From NCBI RefSeq assembly GCF_040802235.1, contig NC_133158.1, forward strand, positions 27,469,001-27,533,000: a stretch of DNA of 64,000 bases, written 5' to 3'. Positions 23,283 through 36,600 of this stretch are shown here, piece after piece (position 1 is the stretch's first letter; the number at the start of each line of letters is the position of its first letter). The notes beneath the pieces are model-generated. The model was not told the DNA's origin, did no database searches, and worked only from the letters and a program-made list of their open reading frames with translations. A program made the position numbers and the translations under genes. Origin of the DNA: Manis javanica. Lineage: Eukaryota; Chordata; Mammalia; Pholidota; Manidae.

Positions 23283-25704
23283 AGGTAATGTATTGTTTTG
23301 CAGGTGCATGTTACACGTCTTCCAGAAAACAATGGACTGCTTTATTTTCTAGTGCCACAACACTTAGAGCCAGTTCCAAATGACACAAAATCATGTTCTG
23401 GTGTTTGGGAGAGTAAATTCTTTTTGAAAAGAAAGTGATCTGCATAGTATTTTACAGCTTGCAAGGAATTTTCACATGCGTTAGCAGTTTTGATCAGTCA
23501 GCACCATTCACCATTCTTTTCAAAGCTTTGGCTGCAAGTCCTGCCACCAAGTTGTTGACAGTCTCTAACACAAGCAAAGTGAAGCCGGTCAAATAATTAT
23601 GCAGTGAATCTGATCAGTAGAGTAAGCCAGCATGAACAATTTAGGCAAACATATTCTTGTCTGTAATTGGAACTTCTTTTGTCTGAATTATGTGGACAAA
23701 TGCCTCCATTTTTGCCATTTTGCAAAAGATTATAATAACCACAACAGAACAGCTTCTTATTTTACCTTTGAATTTCCAACACCTACAATGACTACTGGAA
23801 TCTAGTAGTTAAATAAGACTATTTTTGGTGATAATCAATTTGTGATCAAATTAAACTCTCTATAAATAAGCTCTGGACCTAAAATAATATCTAGTTCAAG
23901 ATGTGTGTGAGCACTTGATTTGTTGTTAAACTGTGAAGGACTGGCTTCTTCTCCTGCCTCCTGTTTCATTCTTTTTGCAACCTTTTCCAATTTGGGTTTG
24001 AAATAACTCCTGTGTTAGTATGACCCAAGATCTCCTAATGTCCAATTAAGTAGCTTCTTTTTATTCACCCTTATTAAATGTCCTTCGGACCAACCCAACT
24101 GCCCTCTATCTCTCCCTTGCTACAGTGGTTCCGACTGACCTCAGAATCCTTAAATTATATCTGCCTAAAGATAGGATGCATCCTAGGCCCTGGTTAATAT
24201 TCATCTAGAAATAAGGGAGCAATTCACCTTCATAGTGGGTGGCATAAAAATTATGGGGCGGGAATGAGGAATGGCGTTGTGTTTTTGTTCTACAAGCTGA
24301 TGCACTGATGGTCTGTGATGTGAGGATCTCCCCGATTAAAGTATACTGAGGACTCAAATTTGAATGAGAAAATGTTTGAGTAACAGCACTGTCACCTATT
24401 TTGCCATATCCCTCTTATATTTTCCTGTGTTAACACAAATTTTAAATGATTTTACTTGAACTTTTGATTATACCAGAGATATTAAATCAGATATTGTCCA
24501 AATCCAAAACTAATTCAGTGAAGAATTTATAATCAGCAAAATCATTATTACTTCTCAATGGAACTCTTAACTGTGTTCCCCTGCCTACCTATTGTTGGAA
24601 CCATGAATAAATAACTTCATTTATTATGTCAGCTATTCTTTATCCTAAGATATTGATTTGTCCTTGTGAGTTCTTGATACTTACAATCTTTGGCATTTGT
24701 TCTGATCACTAAAGAATTGTCATTTTAGCCTAAGAATTTCTATTCTTCCCCTACACGGTCCTTATTCAGCCTCAGTAAAAATTCTTTGTATCAACTGAGT
24801 GAAAAGCCAAGGGACGATCACTTTGTGCCTTTGCTGTTTGGTAAGAAAGTTCAGGAAAAACATTGTCTGGCCCTGAACTCCTGTCATTTAAATATGAGCC
24901 TACAATATCTGCTGAACATGATTGGATCCATTCTTATATTAAAAGTAGCTCTTGAGAATTCAAGCAGTGTCACTTAGTTTCATTTTATAGCAATGAAAGT
25001 TAAGTATCTTTCTTGTTACATGAAATAGCATGGAATATCAACAAGCCAAACACCACATCAAGGCAGAAATAAGAATATGACATGGCAACGAAATGAAAAA
25101 AAATAGTTTTCTGGAGACACTGCAGTTGTCTTCCAAGTTTATTATTGCAATTGATCACATTTATGAAAACAGTAATAATGCAAGTAAGATGGTTACAATG
25201 TAATGTAAAGAATTCTCTCCATATAGCATTTGACAACTTTATTTCCACTACAAACTGGTATTATGGTGCACATAAATTACCCTGCAGCAGGATACCACTG
25301 GTGGATTATGTACTATGTTATTTGTTATAAGACTACCAATAATATTGCAGACTATTTGTTGAAATTCTAAATACAACTAGGAAAAAAAATGACTTTGTCT
25401 GCTAGGCCAGCTGTATTTTCCATACTCATCTTGACCATCACTTCTTATTAAGTTTCTGGGAAGATTATTCTCCAGCTGACAGGCTTTAAGAACTGTAATT
25501 TGGAGGAATAAAACTAGATAACAAATGTGTAACGCACAGTCCATTCTCTTCATTTCACATGGTAAATGTTCTCTTCCAATAAAAAGGATTCTTCTAGGCT
25601 TGAAACACTTCCTTGTTCCTGATATATTGGACACCTTAGGAGTAATAGATATTTAAGTTTCATAATGTAAACATCATAAATTTTACTTGATGATGCTGAA
25701 GACC
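23283..25704. other. Non-coding, nothing recognised
   Basis: AT-rich sequence without a nameable repeat, RNA gene or coding region. Open frames near 24786-25634 have no domain and overlap on both strands. Confidence 0.45.
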
Positions 25705-25862
25705 ATTACTGAGTTGTTGAGTGTTTATCACATCTACTTTTGTGTATTTTCTTATTTAATTTTCATAACAACCAGATGAGCAAATGGAGGTTTAGAGACT
25801 TACCCACAATCCCAGTAAGTAATATCTGAACCTGATATATCTGAATTCAAAGATCTCCTATT
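25705..25862 (+). repeat. MIR element remnant
   Basis: 'gagtgtttatcacatctac', 'ttaattttcataacaacca', 'gaggtttagagacttaccc' and 'tctgaattcaaagatctcc' follow MIR order (core, then CORE-SINE 'tgaggtttagagag' segment). Confidence 0.6.
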
Positions 25863-25870
25863 GAACAACC

Positions 25871-25885
25871 TCCTTCCTCTCTCTC

Positions 25886-25939
<54 letters not shown>

Positions 25940-26017
25940 TCTCTTTCTTTTTCTTTTCGTTTTTCTTTTCTTTCCTTCCTTTTCCTTTCTTCCTTCCCTG
26001 CTTCCTTCTCTCTTTTT
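25871..26017 (+). repeat. Polypyrimidine tract, mostly (CT)n
   Basis: About 147 bases with only three purine interruptions (G at 25927, 25959 and 26000). The first half is (CT)n and the second half TTTCT/CTTCC-rich. It abuts the 3' end of the antisense L1 that follows, so it may have grown out of that element's A-rich tail. Confidence 0.9.
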
Positions 26018-27290
26018 GGATAACTGGCATGCAACACTATATCAGTTTTAGGTATACAACATAATGATTCAATATTTGTATGTATTGTGAAATGATCACC
26101 ACTCTAAGTCTAGTTAACATCCATCACCATACATACAGAATGTTTTTTTTCTTATGATAAAAACTTTTAGGATTTATTGTCTTAACTTTCAAATATGCAA
26201 TGCAGTATTATTAACTATAGTTTTCATGTTGTACATTTTATCCCTGTGACTTATTTATTTTATAACTGAAAGTTTCTGTTTCTTGACCACCTTCACCCAT
26301 TCCACACTGCCCTCCAACTTTGCCTGTCTTTTTATCTCTGAGCTTCTTTATGGTTATTTGTTTAAGATTCCACATATACATGAAATCATATGGTACTTAC
26401 CTTTTTCTGACTTATTTCATTTAGCATAATACCTTTAAGATCCATCCATGTTGTTCCAAATGGCAAAATTTCATTCTTTTCATGGCTAAACAACATTCCA
26501 TTGTTCTTTATCTGTTCATGTGTTGATGGACACTTAGATTGTTTCCATAGTTTTCCTGTTGTAAATAATGCTGCAGTGAACAGGGGTGTGCATATATCTT
26601 TTAAGTTAGAGCTTTTGTTTTTTTCAGATAAATATCTACAGGTGGAATTGCTGGATAATATAGTGGTTCTATTTTTAATTTCTTTAGAAACCTCAATACT
26701 GTTTTTTATTTTGGTTGCACCAATTTGCATTCCCAACGACAGTGCACAAGGGTTCCCTTTTCTGTACATCATTACCAAAACTTGTTAATTCTTGTCTTTT
26801 TGACAATAGCTGTTCTAACAGACATGAGGTGATCTTTCTTTGTGGTTTTGATTTGCATTTCCTAGATGATCAGTGATATTGAACATTTTTTCATGTGCCT
26901 GTGGCCATATGCATGCCTTCTTTGGAAAAATACTCAGGTCCTCCACCCATTTTTTAATTGGTTGCTTTGTTTGCTGTTGAGTTGTGTGAGTTCTTTGTGT
27001 ATTTTGGATGTTAATCCCTGATCAGATACATGATTTGCAAATATTTTCTCTCATTCAGTAGGTTGCATTTTCATCTTGTCAATGGTTTCCTTTGCTGTGC
27101 AGAAGCTTTTAAGTCTGATAGTCCTACTTGTTTATTTTTACCTTTGTTCCCTTTGCTTTTGTTGTCAAATCCAAAAAACTTGTTGCCAAAACCAGCGTCA
27201 TGGGGTTTAACACCTGTGTTTTCTTCTAGGTGTTTTGTGGTTTCAGGTCTTACATTCAAGTGTTCAGTCTATTTTGAGTTATAAATTTTT
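26018..27290 (-). mobile_element. Old L1 3' portion, antisense
   Basis: On the - strand this reads as the ORF2 C-terminal region and 3'UTR of an old L1M-type element. The frame at 26778-26386 contains 'CTPLFTAALFTTGKLWKQSK' followed by an 'ILPFGTTWMDLKGIMLNEIS' segment, which match ORF2 C-termini elsewhere in the window. It is 5'-truncated (about 27290) and strongly diverged. Confidence 0.8.
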
Positions 27291-29925
27291 AGAACCACTT
27301 CCATTCTTATTGGTTCATCCAAATGAATAGGACTATTCTCTGCACAGGTTTAACTATCAGAAGTTGCTAATTCTGAAGTCTTATTATGCTACTTGAAAGA
27401 GAGGACTTAAATGTGGGTTGACCATAGATGATGTGACATGGAAACTGTTCATCAGCAAATATAAATTACCAGTGGTATATCTGGGTGTATAGAAATGCTA
27501 CAACATGCCACCCAGATTTCTCCTAGTGATGGCATGTCATGCGGGTGTTCTATGCCATGGTCTGTCCATGTCCATAAACAAACATGGCTATGAAAGCCAA
27601 TAAAAGACCAACCAAACCTATAGGACATACCTGTAAAAGCAGTTGCCCCATTAACACTTTTTGACAGTCATGTGTCAGTCCAATTTTACATTTAGTTCTG
27701 ATCTTCAGATGCCTTTTCTTTATAGGAAAGTCTAATCCTGAGGCCTATTAACCCTTCACGATTTAACCTGAGTTTCCTAATCTATGTTTTCCACATCCAA
27801 CATACTTGTTTTCTGAATCAGTCTATGCAGCTTATAAAAAATATTGATACATGTCATCAAAGATCACTAATTAGGTAAAACAGTACTGTAGGTGGTATGA
27901 ATCTACACATGTGTGACAGAAATCTAGAGGCTAAAGTCCATAAATGCTTTCAGAAAAATGTCCCATTACCATTTGCGTTTTTAAACCATAGGTGTCATGA
28001 GGTTCTCACTGGTATTTTGAGTAGTTTGGAAAAAGTGTGTAGAAATGAGGACACATAAAAATAAAACTGAAGCCAAAGAAAAGAGAAGAAACACATATGG
28101 AATATGAGAAATTTTATTTTATTTTGATGAAGTGTCTTTGAAGTCCAAGGGAGACTTTTTCCTCTAACCTCCTATGTTATATTTATCTCCTGTGCTTCTG
28201 AGGTAACGAAGAAGAAAAAAGATAAGAGAGAATAGAGAGATATATTTTCTTTTCTCCTTGAAGTCAGTTTTTTGGCTACATGCAAATACAGCAGAATGAC
28301 CAAAAGAATCATCACATTTTAAGAGCAAGTGAATTTTAAAAGATAAATAGCTGGTTTTCCAAGCTTTATTTTCATCTCATCACTAAAGTGGCTTTCTAAA
28401 AGGAGGTATTTGTTAAAATAGGAAATTATTGAAATGTTGCTTTACTTGCTTTTGTGAATGCATACTCTTATTATATTTAAAGGCTTCACAATATTAAGAT
28501 GTGCCTTTTTCATTCTTTGAGAATATTTAGCTTTAAATAATCATATGGTAATATATAATATAAAAAATTTCATTTTCTATGATAAAAATTACTTTTATTT
28601 TGGTGATTTGAGTTCTGTCACAATTCAGTTGACATTTTAAGGAATTTTTAATTAATGTATCACTATTGTATTTACCGATTCTTCACGAAATGTTCATCTA
28701 TCCATTCAGGAATCTTTTGATAAGTGTCTTCTAAGAACCTGATATTTTCCTCCGTATTGGGTATATAAAATGATGAATTAAAATTTCCCCAATCCTCTGA
28801 AAGCTTATATCTTAATAAGAGGTGCTTACTGGAGTTAGGAGAGTGAAGATTTTTATCTCTGATATATCCTAGGGATTATCTATCTTTGGGGAGGGACCTC
28901 TTCCTTTAACAATTAAATCTAGATCCAACCCAGTTCTAAGTTCCTTTCTCCCATTTATTTATTTAGGATCAGTATGATTGCCCTAATTTTTGTAGGCCAC
29001 AGTGAAGAATATCCAAGTCTCATACTCATGTACTTTCATTTTTTTAGCATAAATTTTTATCTGAAGGTTGATCTCAAACCCAGTTTATCATCAGTTTCTT
29101 GAAATGAGTTAGTAAAGGAGAAGCAATACAGCTTACATGTCAGTCTTCCATTTTTAATCTCTAGAGTGAAAATTTGGCTTAATTTTCCCATGAGTTTAGG
29201 TGGGATTTTTTTCTTTCTTTCTGATGCCATTATTCTGTGCATCTCAAAATAAATTTATCTTAAAAATTGGAAACTTGACAAGCCTTGAGCAAGAAAGCTT
29301 TTATCTAGTTTGAATAATATTTTTCAGAAAAAAATGTTACAAGCAGACAAAAAACAGTTCAACCAGTTCAGCTTGAAATGTAAAACACTTATAGAAATAT
29401 TTATATGTAGGTATAAATGAAACTCTAAAATTCTTTGAGAGAATATATAAATATAAACTCAGTTTAAGAGGAAGTATTCTAGTTTATAAGTTTAATATAT
29501 TTGGTTCTGCTGCACTGTCTTAACTTCAGTTTGGTGCATTATGATGGTTTGAAAAATTTTAAGTTCTTAATAATTGTTTAAACATCTGCTCTTGAGGAAA
29601 CACATTCTTTCCTTTTCCAGATATAATACATATAAAATATCCCATCTGGGCTGAATGCCAGGGAGACACCATGCTTAAGTAATAAGCCCAATTATCTTGT
29701 TAATAAACAGCAACTAGAAATTGAACTCCTGTTGGCAGATATATAGGATACTCAAATACTAAGTGGGATTAATTAAACTCTAAAGGGAGTTACATTATAA
29801 ACAGATATAATAATAAATCACTCTATAAATATTAAGTTTAGCAATTATCTCATTTTCTTCTCTTCTTAGTTGATGAAGTTTATGTTTTTGAACTGTCATG
29901 AGAAAAGTGTTTCAGAAATAGTGGA
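27291..29925. other. Non-coding AT-rich DNA
   Basis: No gene, RNA or nameable repeat seen. Confidence 0.45.
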
Positions 29926-30805
29926 GAGCTTCACATCACTAATTACCAGGGAAATGTAAATTAAAACCACAATGAGATATCACCTCACACCAGTTAGGCT
30001 GGCCAACATAGAAAAGAATAGAATAACAAATGCTGGCGAGGATGCAGAGAAAGGGGAACCCTCCTACACTGTTGGTGGGAATATAAATTAGTTCCACCAT
30101 TGTGGAAAGCAGTATGGAGGTTCCTTAAAAAACTCAAAATAGAAATACCATTTGACCCAGGAATTCCCCTTTTAGAAATTTACCCTAACAATGCAGGAGC
30201 CCAGTTTGAAAAAGACATGTGCACCCCTATGTTTATCACAGCACTATTTACAATAGCCAAGAAATGGAAGCAACCTAAGTGTCTATTCGTAGATAAATGG
30301 ATAAAGAAGATGTGGTACATATACACAATGAAATATTATTCAGCCATAAGAAGAAAACAAATCCTACCATTTTTAACAACGTGGATGGAGCTAGAGGGTA
30401 TTATGCTCAGTGAAGTAAGCCAGGCAGAGAAAGACAAGTACCAAGTGATTTCACTCATCTGTGGAGCAAAAGAACAAAGCAAAAACTGAAGGAAGAAAAC
30501 AGCAGCCAACTCACAGAGCCCAAGAATGGACTAATGGTTACCAAAGGGAAAGGGACTGCGGAGGATGGGAGGGAAGTGAGGGAGAAGGGGAATAAGAGGC
30601 ATTATGATTAGCACACATAATGTAGGGGGGGGCGCACAGGGAAGGCAGTATAGCACAGAGAAGACAAGTAGTGACTCTATAGCATTTTACTATGCTGATG
30701 GACAGTGACTGTAACAGGATATGTGGTGGGGACTTGATAATGGGGGGAATCTAGAAACCACAATGTTGCTCATGTAATTGTATATTAATGATAACAAAAT
30801 TTTTT
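29926..30805 (+). mobile_element. 5'-truncated L1 3' end
   Basis: It begins inside the ORF2 C-terminal region ('cttcacatcactaattacc'). It contains a 129-codon open piece (30100-30489) starting '[19 protein letters not shown]', then the purine-rich 3'UTR, ending in 'ttaatgataacaaaa'. Same family as the L1s at 3389 and 44015, but without a retroviral tail. Its A-rich end merges with an older L1 fragment in the same orientation. Confidence 0.85.
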
Positions 30806-31487
30806 AAAAATGGGCAAAAGATATGAACAGACACTTCACCAAAGAAGATAGATGAATGGACCATTTGCACATGAATAGATTCTCAACATCATTAGTTATT
30901 AGAGAAGTACAAAGCAAAACCACAAGGAGATACTACTTTAAACCCACTAGAATGACTATCATCCAGAATAGGGACAATAAAAAGTATTGAAGATGAGAAA
31001 CTGGAGACCCCACGCATTGCTGATGGGAATGTAAAATGGTGCGACCACTCTGGAAAATAGTTAGGCAGTTTCTTAAAACAGTATAATAATTTCTTAGAAT
31101 GTCCATAATAGGTTTATTGTAATAGTCAAAAAGTCAAAAAAACCCAAAATCCGCCAACTAATGAATGGCTAAACAAAATATGGTATATCATACAACAGAA
31201 TATGAAGTACAGGCTGTAACATGCATAAATCTCAAAAACATACTAAGTAAAAGAAGCCAGACACAAAAGACCACATATTATATGATTCCTTTCAAATAAA
31301 ATGTCCAAAGAAGGCAAATCTATAAAGATTAAAAGTACATTATAGTGGTTGCCTAGAACTGGGGGTGAGTATGGGGAGCAACCAGAAAAGGGGTAACATT
31401 TCCTTCCAGAATGATAGAAATGTCCCATACTTAAAACAGGTGACATTTATGCTATTTAAATTATACCCCAATAAAGCTAAAAAGTCT
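30806..31487 (+). mobile_element. Older L1 fragment
   Basis: 'tgggcaaaagatatgaacag', 'gggaatgtaaaatggtgc' and 'ataaatctcaaaaacatac' are diagnostic of L1M ORF2 C-terminus and 3'UTR. It is more diverged than the piece before it and ends near 'accccaataaagct'. Confidence 0.8.
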
Positions 31488-32483
31488 TGGAAGCTGAGAG
31501 ATAATCCCCTCATTTTACTGATTCCTCATGAGGTGAGGCACATGATGTTTTAGATACTTGGAACAAGGGTAGCAGGTTGACACGTGTAAAGACACGATGT
31601 AAATATATGTGGAAGGAAACGTTAATTTGCTTCAAGACAAACACCTAGGAAGAGAGTAGAACTTACTGCTCAACTCACAAAAACATTTCCCCCACGAGAA
31701 CCCTGTGCAACCCCCGAAGAATTCATACAGAAGGGCAATTTCTTGTGTCAGCATAACAGTGCTACTTATCACCAAATGATCACACATTTTCTGAACATAC
31801 TGACTTTGATCCAAGTCCAATAATACTTTTCCCCCACTCTGTGTAGAACCAGCCTTCAGTCTGTGTGGCAAATTAAACCCTTAATAGGTTACTTGTTACT
31901 GAACCTGCAACATCATAAAGGCCCTTTAAGAGTTTCAAAAAAAAAAATAGTGAAGAGCTTACACTCAAGGATCTTCTGAGACACAAAGAGCAGGTTCCAA
32001 ACAGACAAAAGATGGACGGAATCATAAATAATTCACTCTCAGTGTCAAAGTATGTGAATGTGACAATGTGTAAAGCAAAGGTTTTTGGAGGAACCTAGTG
32101 GAGATGGTTCAAGTCAAGCACTTATGGGAATGAATTTATGATCAATGTAATATATTTACTTATGAAAAGTATTGACTTTTCTAAAATTTCCTTTCTAATT
32201 ATTTCAAAGTAATGTATTACAGAAGTGAGGTCATTCTAGAATTTGTCTGAGATTGTTGCCTTCAAAGGGGATCTTGATTTCTGAAATTGCCATTGTGAGG
32301 AAAAATGGCGTATGGAATTTGGGTTTTCCCTTTGCTTTCCTCAGTAATACATAATGATATGGAAGAGATGAAGTAATCCCTCCTCCACAATTAGATACAA
32401 TCATGCAAACAAATACAAAGAATAACAGCAATCAAGCAAGAAGTAAGGTATGACCTTATATCGTGAATTTCAAAAAAGGTGAC
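31488..32483. other. Non-coding, nothing recognised
   Basis: No coding region or nameable repeat. A short A-run lies near 31938. Confidence 0.4.
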
Positions 32484-32809
32484 TATCTTAGTCTGTTGGA
32501 GCTGCTATAACAAAATACCATGGACTGGGTAGCTTATAAATAACAGAAATGTATTTCTCACAGTTCTGGAGGCTGGAAGTCAGAGATAAGGGTGCCACCA
32601 TGGTAAGGTGAGGGCTCTCTTCTGCGTTACAGACTTCGTTATATCCTTCTGTGGCAGAACAAACTAGGGACCACTGTGGGGTGTTTTTTATGAGCTGTGC
32701 CTCATGTCCTAAGCACCTCCCAAAAGCCCCACCTGCATACCAGAGCACATTGGGTATTTGGATTCCCACCTATGAATTTTGGTAAGACAAAAACATTCAG
32801 ACCATAGCA
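32484..32809 (+). mobile_element. MaLR LTR, MLT1-like
   Basis: It begins 'cttagtctgttggagctgct', continues 'acaaaataccatggactggg', 'ttctcacagttctggaggct', and ends 'cctatgaattttgg ... cattcagaccatagca'. This is the order of the MLT1 LTR consensus from start to end, with the middle shortened. No internal retroviral sequence, so a solo LTR. Confidence 0.75.
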
Positions 32810-33204
32810 ATGGCCAAGAAAATAAAGGGAATTTCAGGCAGTGTTGTATTATATTTAGTCATGATATCATATTTTGGGTCTGCAATAATGAGTTAACAAA
32901 ATTCTGAAAATTCTAACAACTTTAAATATGAAGAGAAGGAACTATTATTTCCTTCCTTTTTGTTATGTAGAATATTGGAGGTTAGTATGAACTGCAGATG
33001 ACAAGAAAAGTATGAAAATAGACATCAATCAGAGGAACTGATTGCTTCTGATAAAGGCCTGTACTCTTAAGTTAGTCACAGCTTTGGTGGTGATGATGGT
33101 TGACAGGGGTGCAGGTCCTCTCCTAAGGGCAGAGCTACATTTACTTGGAGCAATTATCAGAGGGTATCTCAGTCATCAGGAAATACAATAAGGATCTAGT
33201 CTTC
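32810..33204. other. Non-coding, nothing recognised
   Basis: Short unique-looking stretch between the MLT1 LTR and an old L1 fragment. Confidence 0.4.
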
Positions 33205-33721
33205 CCACAAAGGATGGCCAGAATAAAAGGACAGGCAACTAGAAGTGTTGATGAGGATGTAGAGAGGTTGTAACCCTTGTGAACTGTTGGTGGGAATGTA
33301 AAATGGTGCAGCCATTTTGGAAAACAGTGTGGAGGTTTCTCAACAAATTAAAAATGGTAATTATATGATCCAGAATTCCACTTCTGGGTATATATTGAAA
33401 ATAATCCAAAGCAGGATCTTGAAGAGATACTGGCATATCAGTGTTTTATGGTAGCATTATTCACAATAGCTAGAGGTAGAGGCAATTCACATGCCCATTG
33501 ACAGATGAATTGATAAGAAAATGTGGTGTATAAAAAGAGCAAATCTGGTTACATGCTACAACATGGATGAACCTTGAGAATATCATGCTAAGCAAAAAAT
33601 AATCCCATCACAAAAGGACACATACTGTATGATTCTACTTGTATGAAGTATCTGTAGTTAAAAAATCATAGAAAGTAGAAAGGTGATTGCCAAGGGCTGG
33701 GAACATTATGAAATATTCCTC
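33205..33721 (+). mobile_element. Old L1 fragment (ORF2 C-terminus/3'UTR)
   Basis: 'gttggtgggaatgtaaaatg', 'ggaggtttctcaacaaatta' and 'gattctacttgtatgaag' mark an L1M 3' region on the + strand. Diverged, with no long frame. Confidence 0.75.
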
Positions 33722-33965
33722 TTTATTTCTGGTAATATTTTTTTCTTGAAATCTGTTTTGTTTGATATTTACACAGCCCCTTAATTGCATAGTGTATCTT
33801 CTATTCATCTGTTTACCTTTATATATCTCTTGTGTCTTTATATTGAAGGTTCCTTTCTTAAAGACAATGTATAGTTCTTTCTTACTCTTTTATCCAGTCT
33901 GATACTTTCTTTTATTTGGAACTTTCAGATATTTAAATATAATTATTTATGTGGGTGGTTTTGAA
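33722..33965 (-). mobile_element. Old L1 ORF2 fragment, antisense
   Basis: 'tgaaatctgttttgtttgat' and 'cttactcttttatccagtct' read as reverse-strand L1 ORF2 endonuclease-region text. It is sandwiched between two + strand L1 fragments, so separate insertions or an inversion. Confidence 0.55.
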
Positions 33966-34625
33966 ATCCCACACCATATACAATAATGAACTCAAATGGT
34001 TTCTTAATTTAAGAGCTAAAAGTAGAAAATGTATGGAAGAAAACAGCAAATCTTAGTGACCTTGAGTGTAGCAAAGATTTCTTAAAATAGAATATAGTGA
34101 GAATGACAATAGAATAAAAATCAATAGTTTGAGCTTCAACAGAATTAAAAACATCAGTTATTTAAAAGTCATTGTTACAAAAATTCAAATGTAAACAATG
34201 TCAGATATTTTTACATTGACTGGGAGAAACAAAGTTAGATATTATTAAAACAATTGCCTGAAGAAGAATTTATATTTAGATTATATAAAGACTTTTAAAC
34301 TTCAATGTAAGACAAGCCAATAAAAAATGAATGAGCTATATGAGTAAACACAAGTTAAACTTACATCTACTATATGATTCGGTGATTATATTCCTAGATA
34401 TTTATCCCTGAGAAAAGAAAATATACATTCATACAAACACTTGGAAACAAACGTTCATCATAGCTTTCTGTATAATAGTACAAATTGAAAGGAACCCAAA
34501 TGTCAGTTAACAGACAAGTGAATAAACCTATTATGATATACTCGTATAATGGAATATTAATCAGCAATTATCAAGCAATGAACTAATGCATGCAACACCA
34601 TGGAGTAGTACACATCATATGACTG
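33966..34625 (+). mobile_element. Old L1 ORF2 fragment
   Basis: 'gcaaagatttcttaaaatag', 'agccaataaaaaatgaatg' and 'ggaatattaatcagcaatt' follow L1 ORF2 order on the + strand. Heavily diverged. Confidence 0.65.
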
Positions 34626-35740
34626 CATTCTTTTGCAGTACCGTCTAGGCTATGTACAGGTGACTGCAGACATATGATGTGTACTCAAGTTCAGAAGAAC
34701 TATGTAGTAGAGCCCAGGCTAGATTAGTAACCCTAAAAACATGAGCAAAATATATTTCTTTAAACTAGTAAGTTGTAGGGTGTTTTGATACACAATAGTA
34801 GCTAAATCACAGTTATATTCTACAATATAGAGTAAACCATTGAAATCATCATCTTTCTCTCTGAGCAAAATTTTCTTGATTTGTAAAATGGACATGGAGC
34901 AAATTGTACCACCTATATATGTCACCTAAATCAGGCTTTTGGAATGGATCAAACTAACTAATATGTGAATATCATTTAAAAATTTTAGGATTGAGAAATT
35001 ATTTGTAAATCTACCTCAGATTTCCAGCGTAAAAACTTTCAGAAATACGTAGCAGTAGTATTTTTGAAACACATTGGAGTTTAGATGCTTGAATTTGGGA
35101 ATCACATTTTATTGGATTTACCTTGAACCTTCTGCATAAATGATGTGAGGAATGAGGTAAGTACAGCAAGCTAACATAATCATTCAAAGTAATTTTAGAT
35201 TGTCAATAAAAATAACTGTATTATTCTGTCAGAAATGCTAATAATATAACCAAATAAGGAGTCTTATATTAATAGAAGATAATTCAATAATTATAACTCT
35301 TCTCAGCTCCCAAGGTAAAGGATGAAAACCATGATAGTTATTGGGGAAACTGAACACTGAATTTCTATCAAATATTTTCAGTGGTGCAAAAACTTGCCTG
35401 AAAAAGGTATTCTATATGAGCACTTATAAAATAATACAGTTTCGATTTCAAAACAAATTTAATTTTTTATTTGAGTTATCTTATTCCTAAGACACCCTTA
35501 AGCAAGCTTCAATCACTATTTTTTCAACATAAATAATGAATACAACATAAAAATGTAGTCTTCCAGCTGTTGTTCAAATATAAAGGGCTTATGCATCCTG
35601 ATCCTAAATTAATCTTAGAAGGACGCTTATGAATTACATAATGTAGAATGTTTTAAAATATGCTTTAAGTCATCAAAATCTATTAATTTGTTGTGGTCAC
35701 ATTTCTGAGGTGGAAAAATTTGTCTTTCCTTTTTTTTTTC
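34626..35740. other. Non-coding, nothing recognised
   Basis: AT-rich DNA with no nameable repeat or gene. Confidence 0.4.
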
Positions 35741-35980
35741 TAACTATACAATTTTTGTTTTGTTTTATTTACTTTATTTATTTTTACCCCTTACACACTG
35801 CCCCATTGGGGGACTTTAATATGAAATGTTTGGAGCACAAAGAGATTTTAGTTGGAGATGGGAATCATTTTGCTTTCTTGACTCTGGATGGATAGTGACC
35901 TAAAAAGTTATCTTGTTTTTGGACAATCATGTTTATAAAGCCAGTGACTATGATCATAAGACACTGGCTTTTGGATGCAA
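35741..35980. other. Segment of unknown origin beside composite copy 2
   Basis: It lies where the remainder of the retroviral tail should be but does not match copy 1. On the - strand it has 'aataaataaagtaaataaa' and then an A-run (+ strand 35731-35740), so it could be an alternative 3' end of the element or simply flanking DNA. It contains a hairpin at 35937-35971. Confidence 0.4.
35937..35971. other. Perfect inverted repeat
   Basis: Arms 'aaagccagtg' and 'cactggcttt' (10 bp each) around a 15-base loop that itself holds the palindrome 'tatgatcata' (35949-35958). Confidence 0.85.
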
Positions 35981-36118
35981 CTCGGTAAATTCGATATGAG
36001 GCACGAATTCTATTTAAAGTTTGTAATTAGGAAGGAAGAAGAAAAGCTATAGATGTAGCATATGAAGGAAACTTGGGAGGATTGATTATTTCTTTGACAT
36101 ATCTTCTTGTATAGTACC

Positions 36119-36600
36119 TTAAGTATGTATAGGTTTTAAACTACTAACTAATTTGCACACACATATTGACATAATAGGAATACGGTGACATAAACAAAGC
36201 AAATCTATAATTACCAGCCATCTCCAGTGAAGCCAAGAAAACCATTTAGGCACCCTAGGCATTTGTGAAAATTTATCTATGATATGATGGATATTTTCCA
36301 ACTGTACTTGAACCATCAGGCAAATTAAAGCAGCCCATTTCTGGGATCTGTTCACATCCCATATGTTCTTTTAACCATAGATAGTCTATAGTCATGAGAT
36401 TTTGGGGTGCTACAACTTGCACCCCTCCCAACTCCTGGTTGAGTTCCAACAGACAGATCCGGTCAAATTCGTTGTCTCACTGTATGCACATGCCAGCCTA
36501 GACATCTCCCTCCTCCTTCTCATGGCAAGTCCAGGAGATGGTGGGCTGGATGCAGCCATAACCGCAGCATCGTCCGGATCCCTGTGGAGGCTTTTTGATG
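36119..36600 (-). pseudogene. Endogenous retroviral env fragment (transmembrane subunit), broken
   Basis: Homologous to 9853-10263 of copy 1. The longest open piece (36355-36119, 78 codons) carries the second helical part, the Trp-rich segment and the membrane span. Relative to copy 1 about 11 bases are missing near 36318, which shifts the frame between the Cys-pair region and the membrane span, and further breaks lie upstream. The remnant is not a usable gene. Confidence 0.7.

Noticed and set aside
25800..26064. Arg/Glu-rich and Leu/Ser-rich frames
   Set aside because: Translation of the (CT)n tract.
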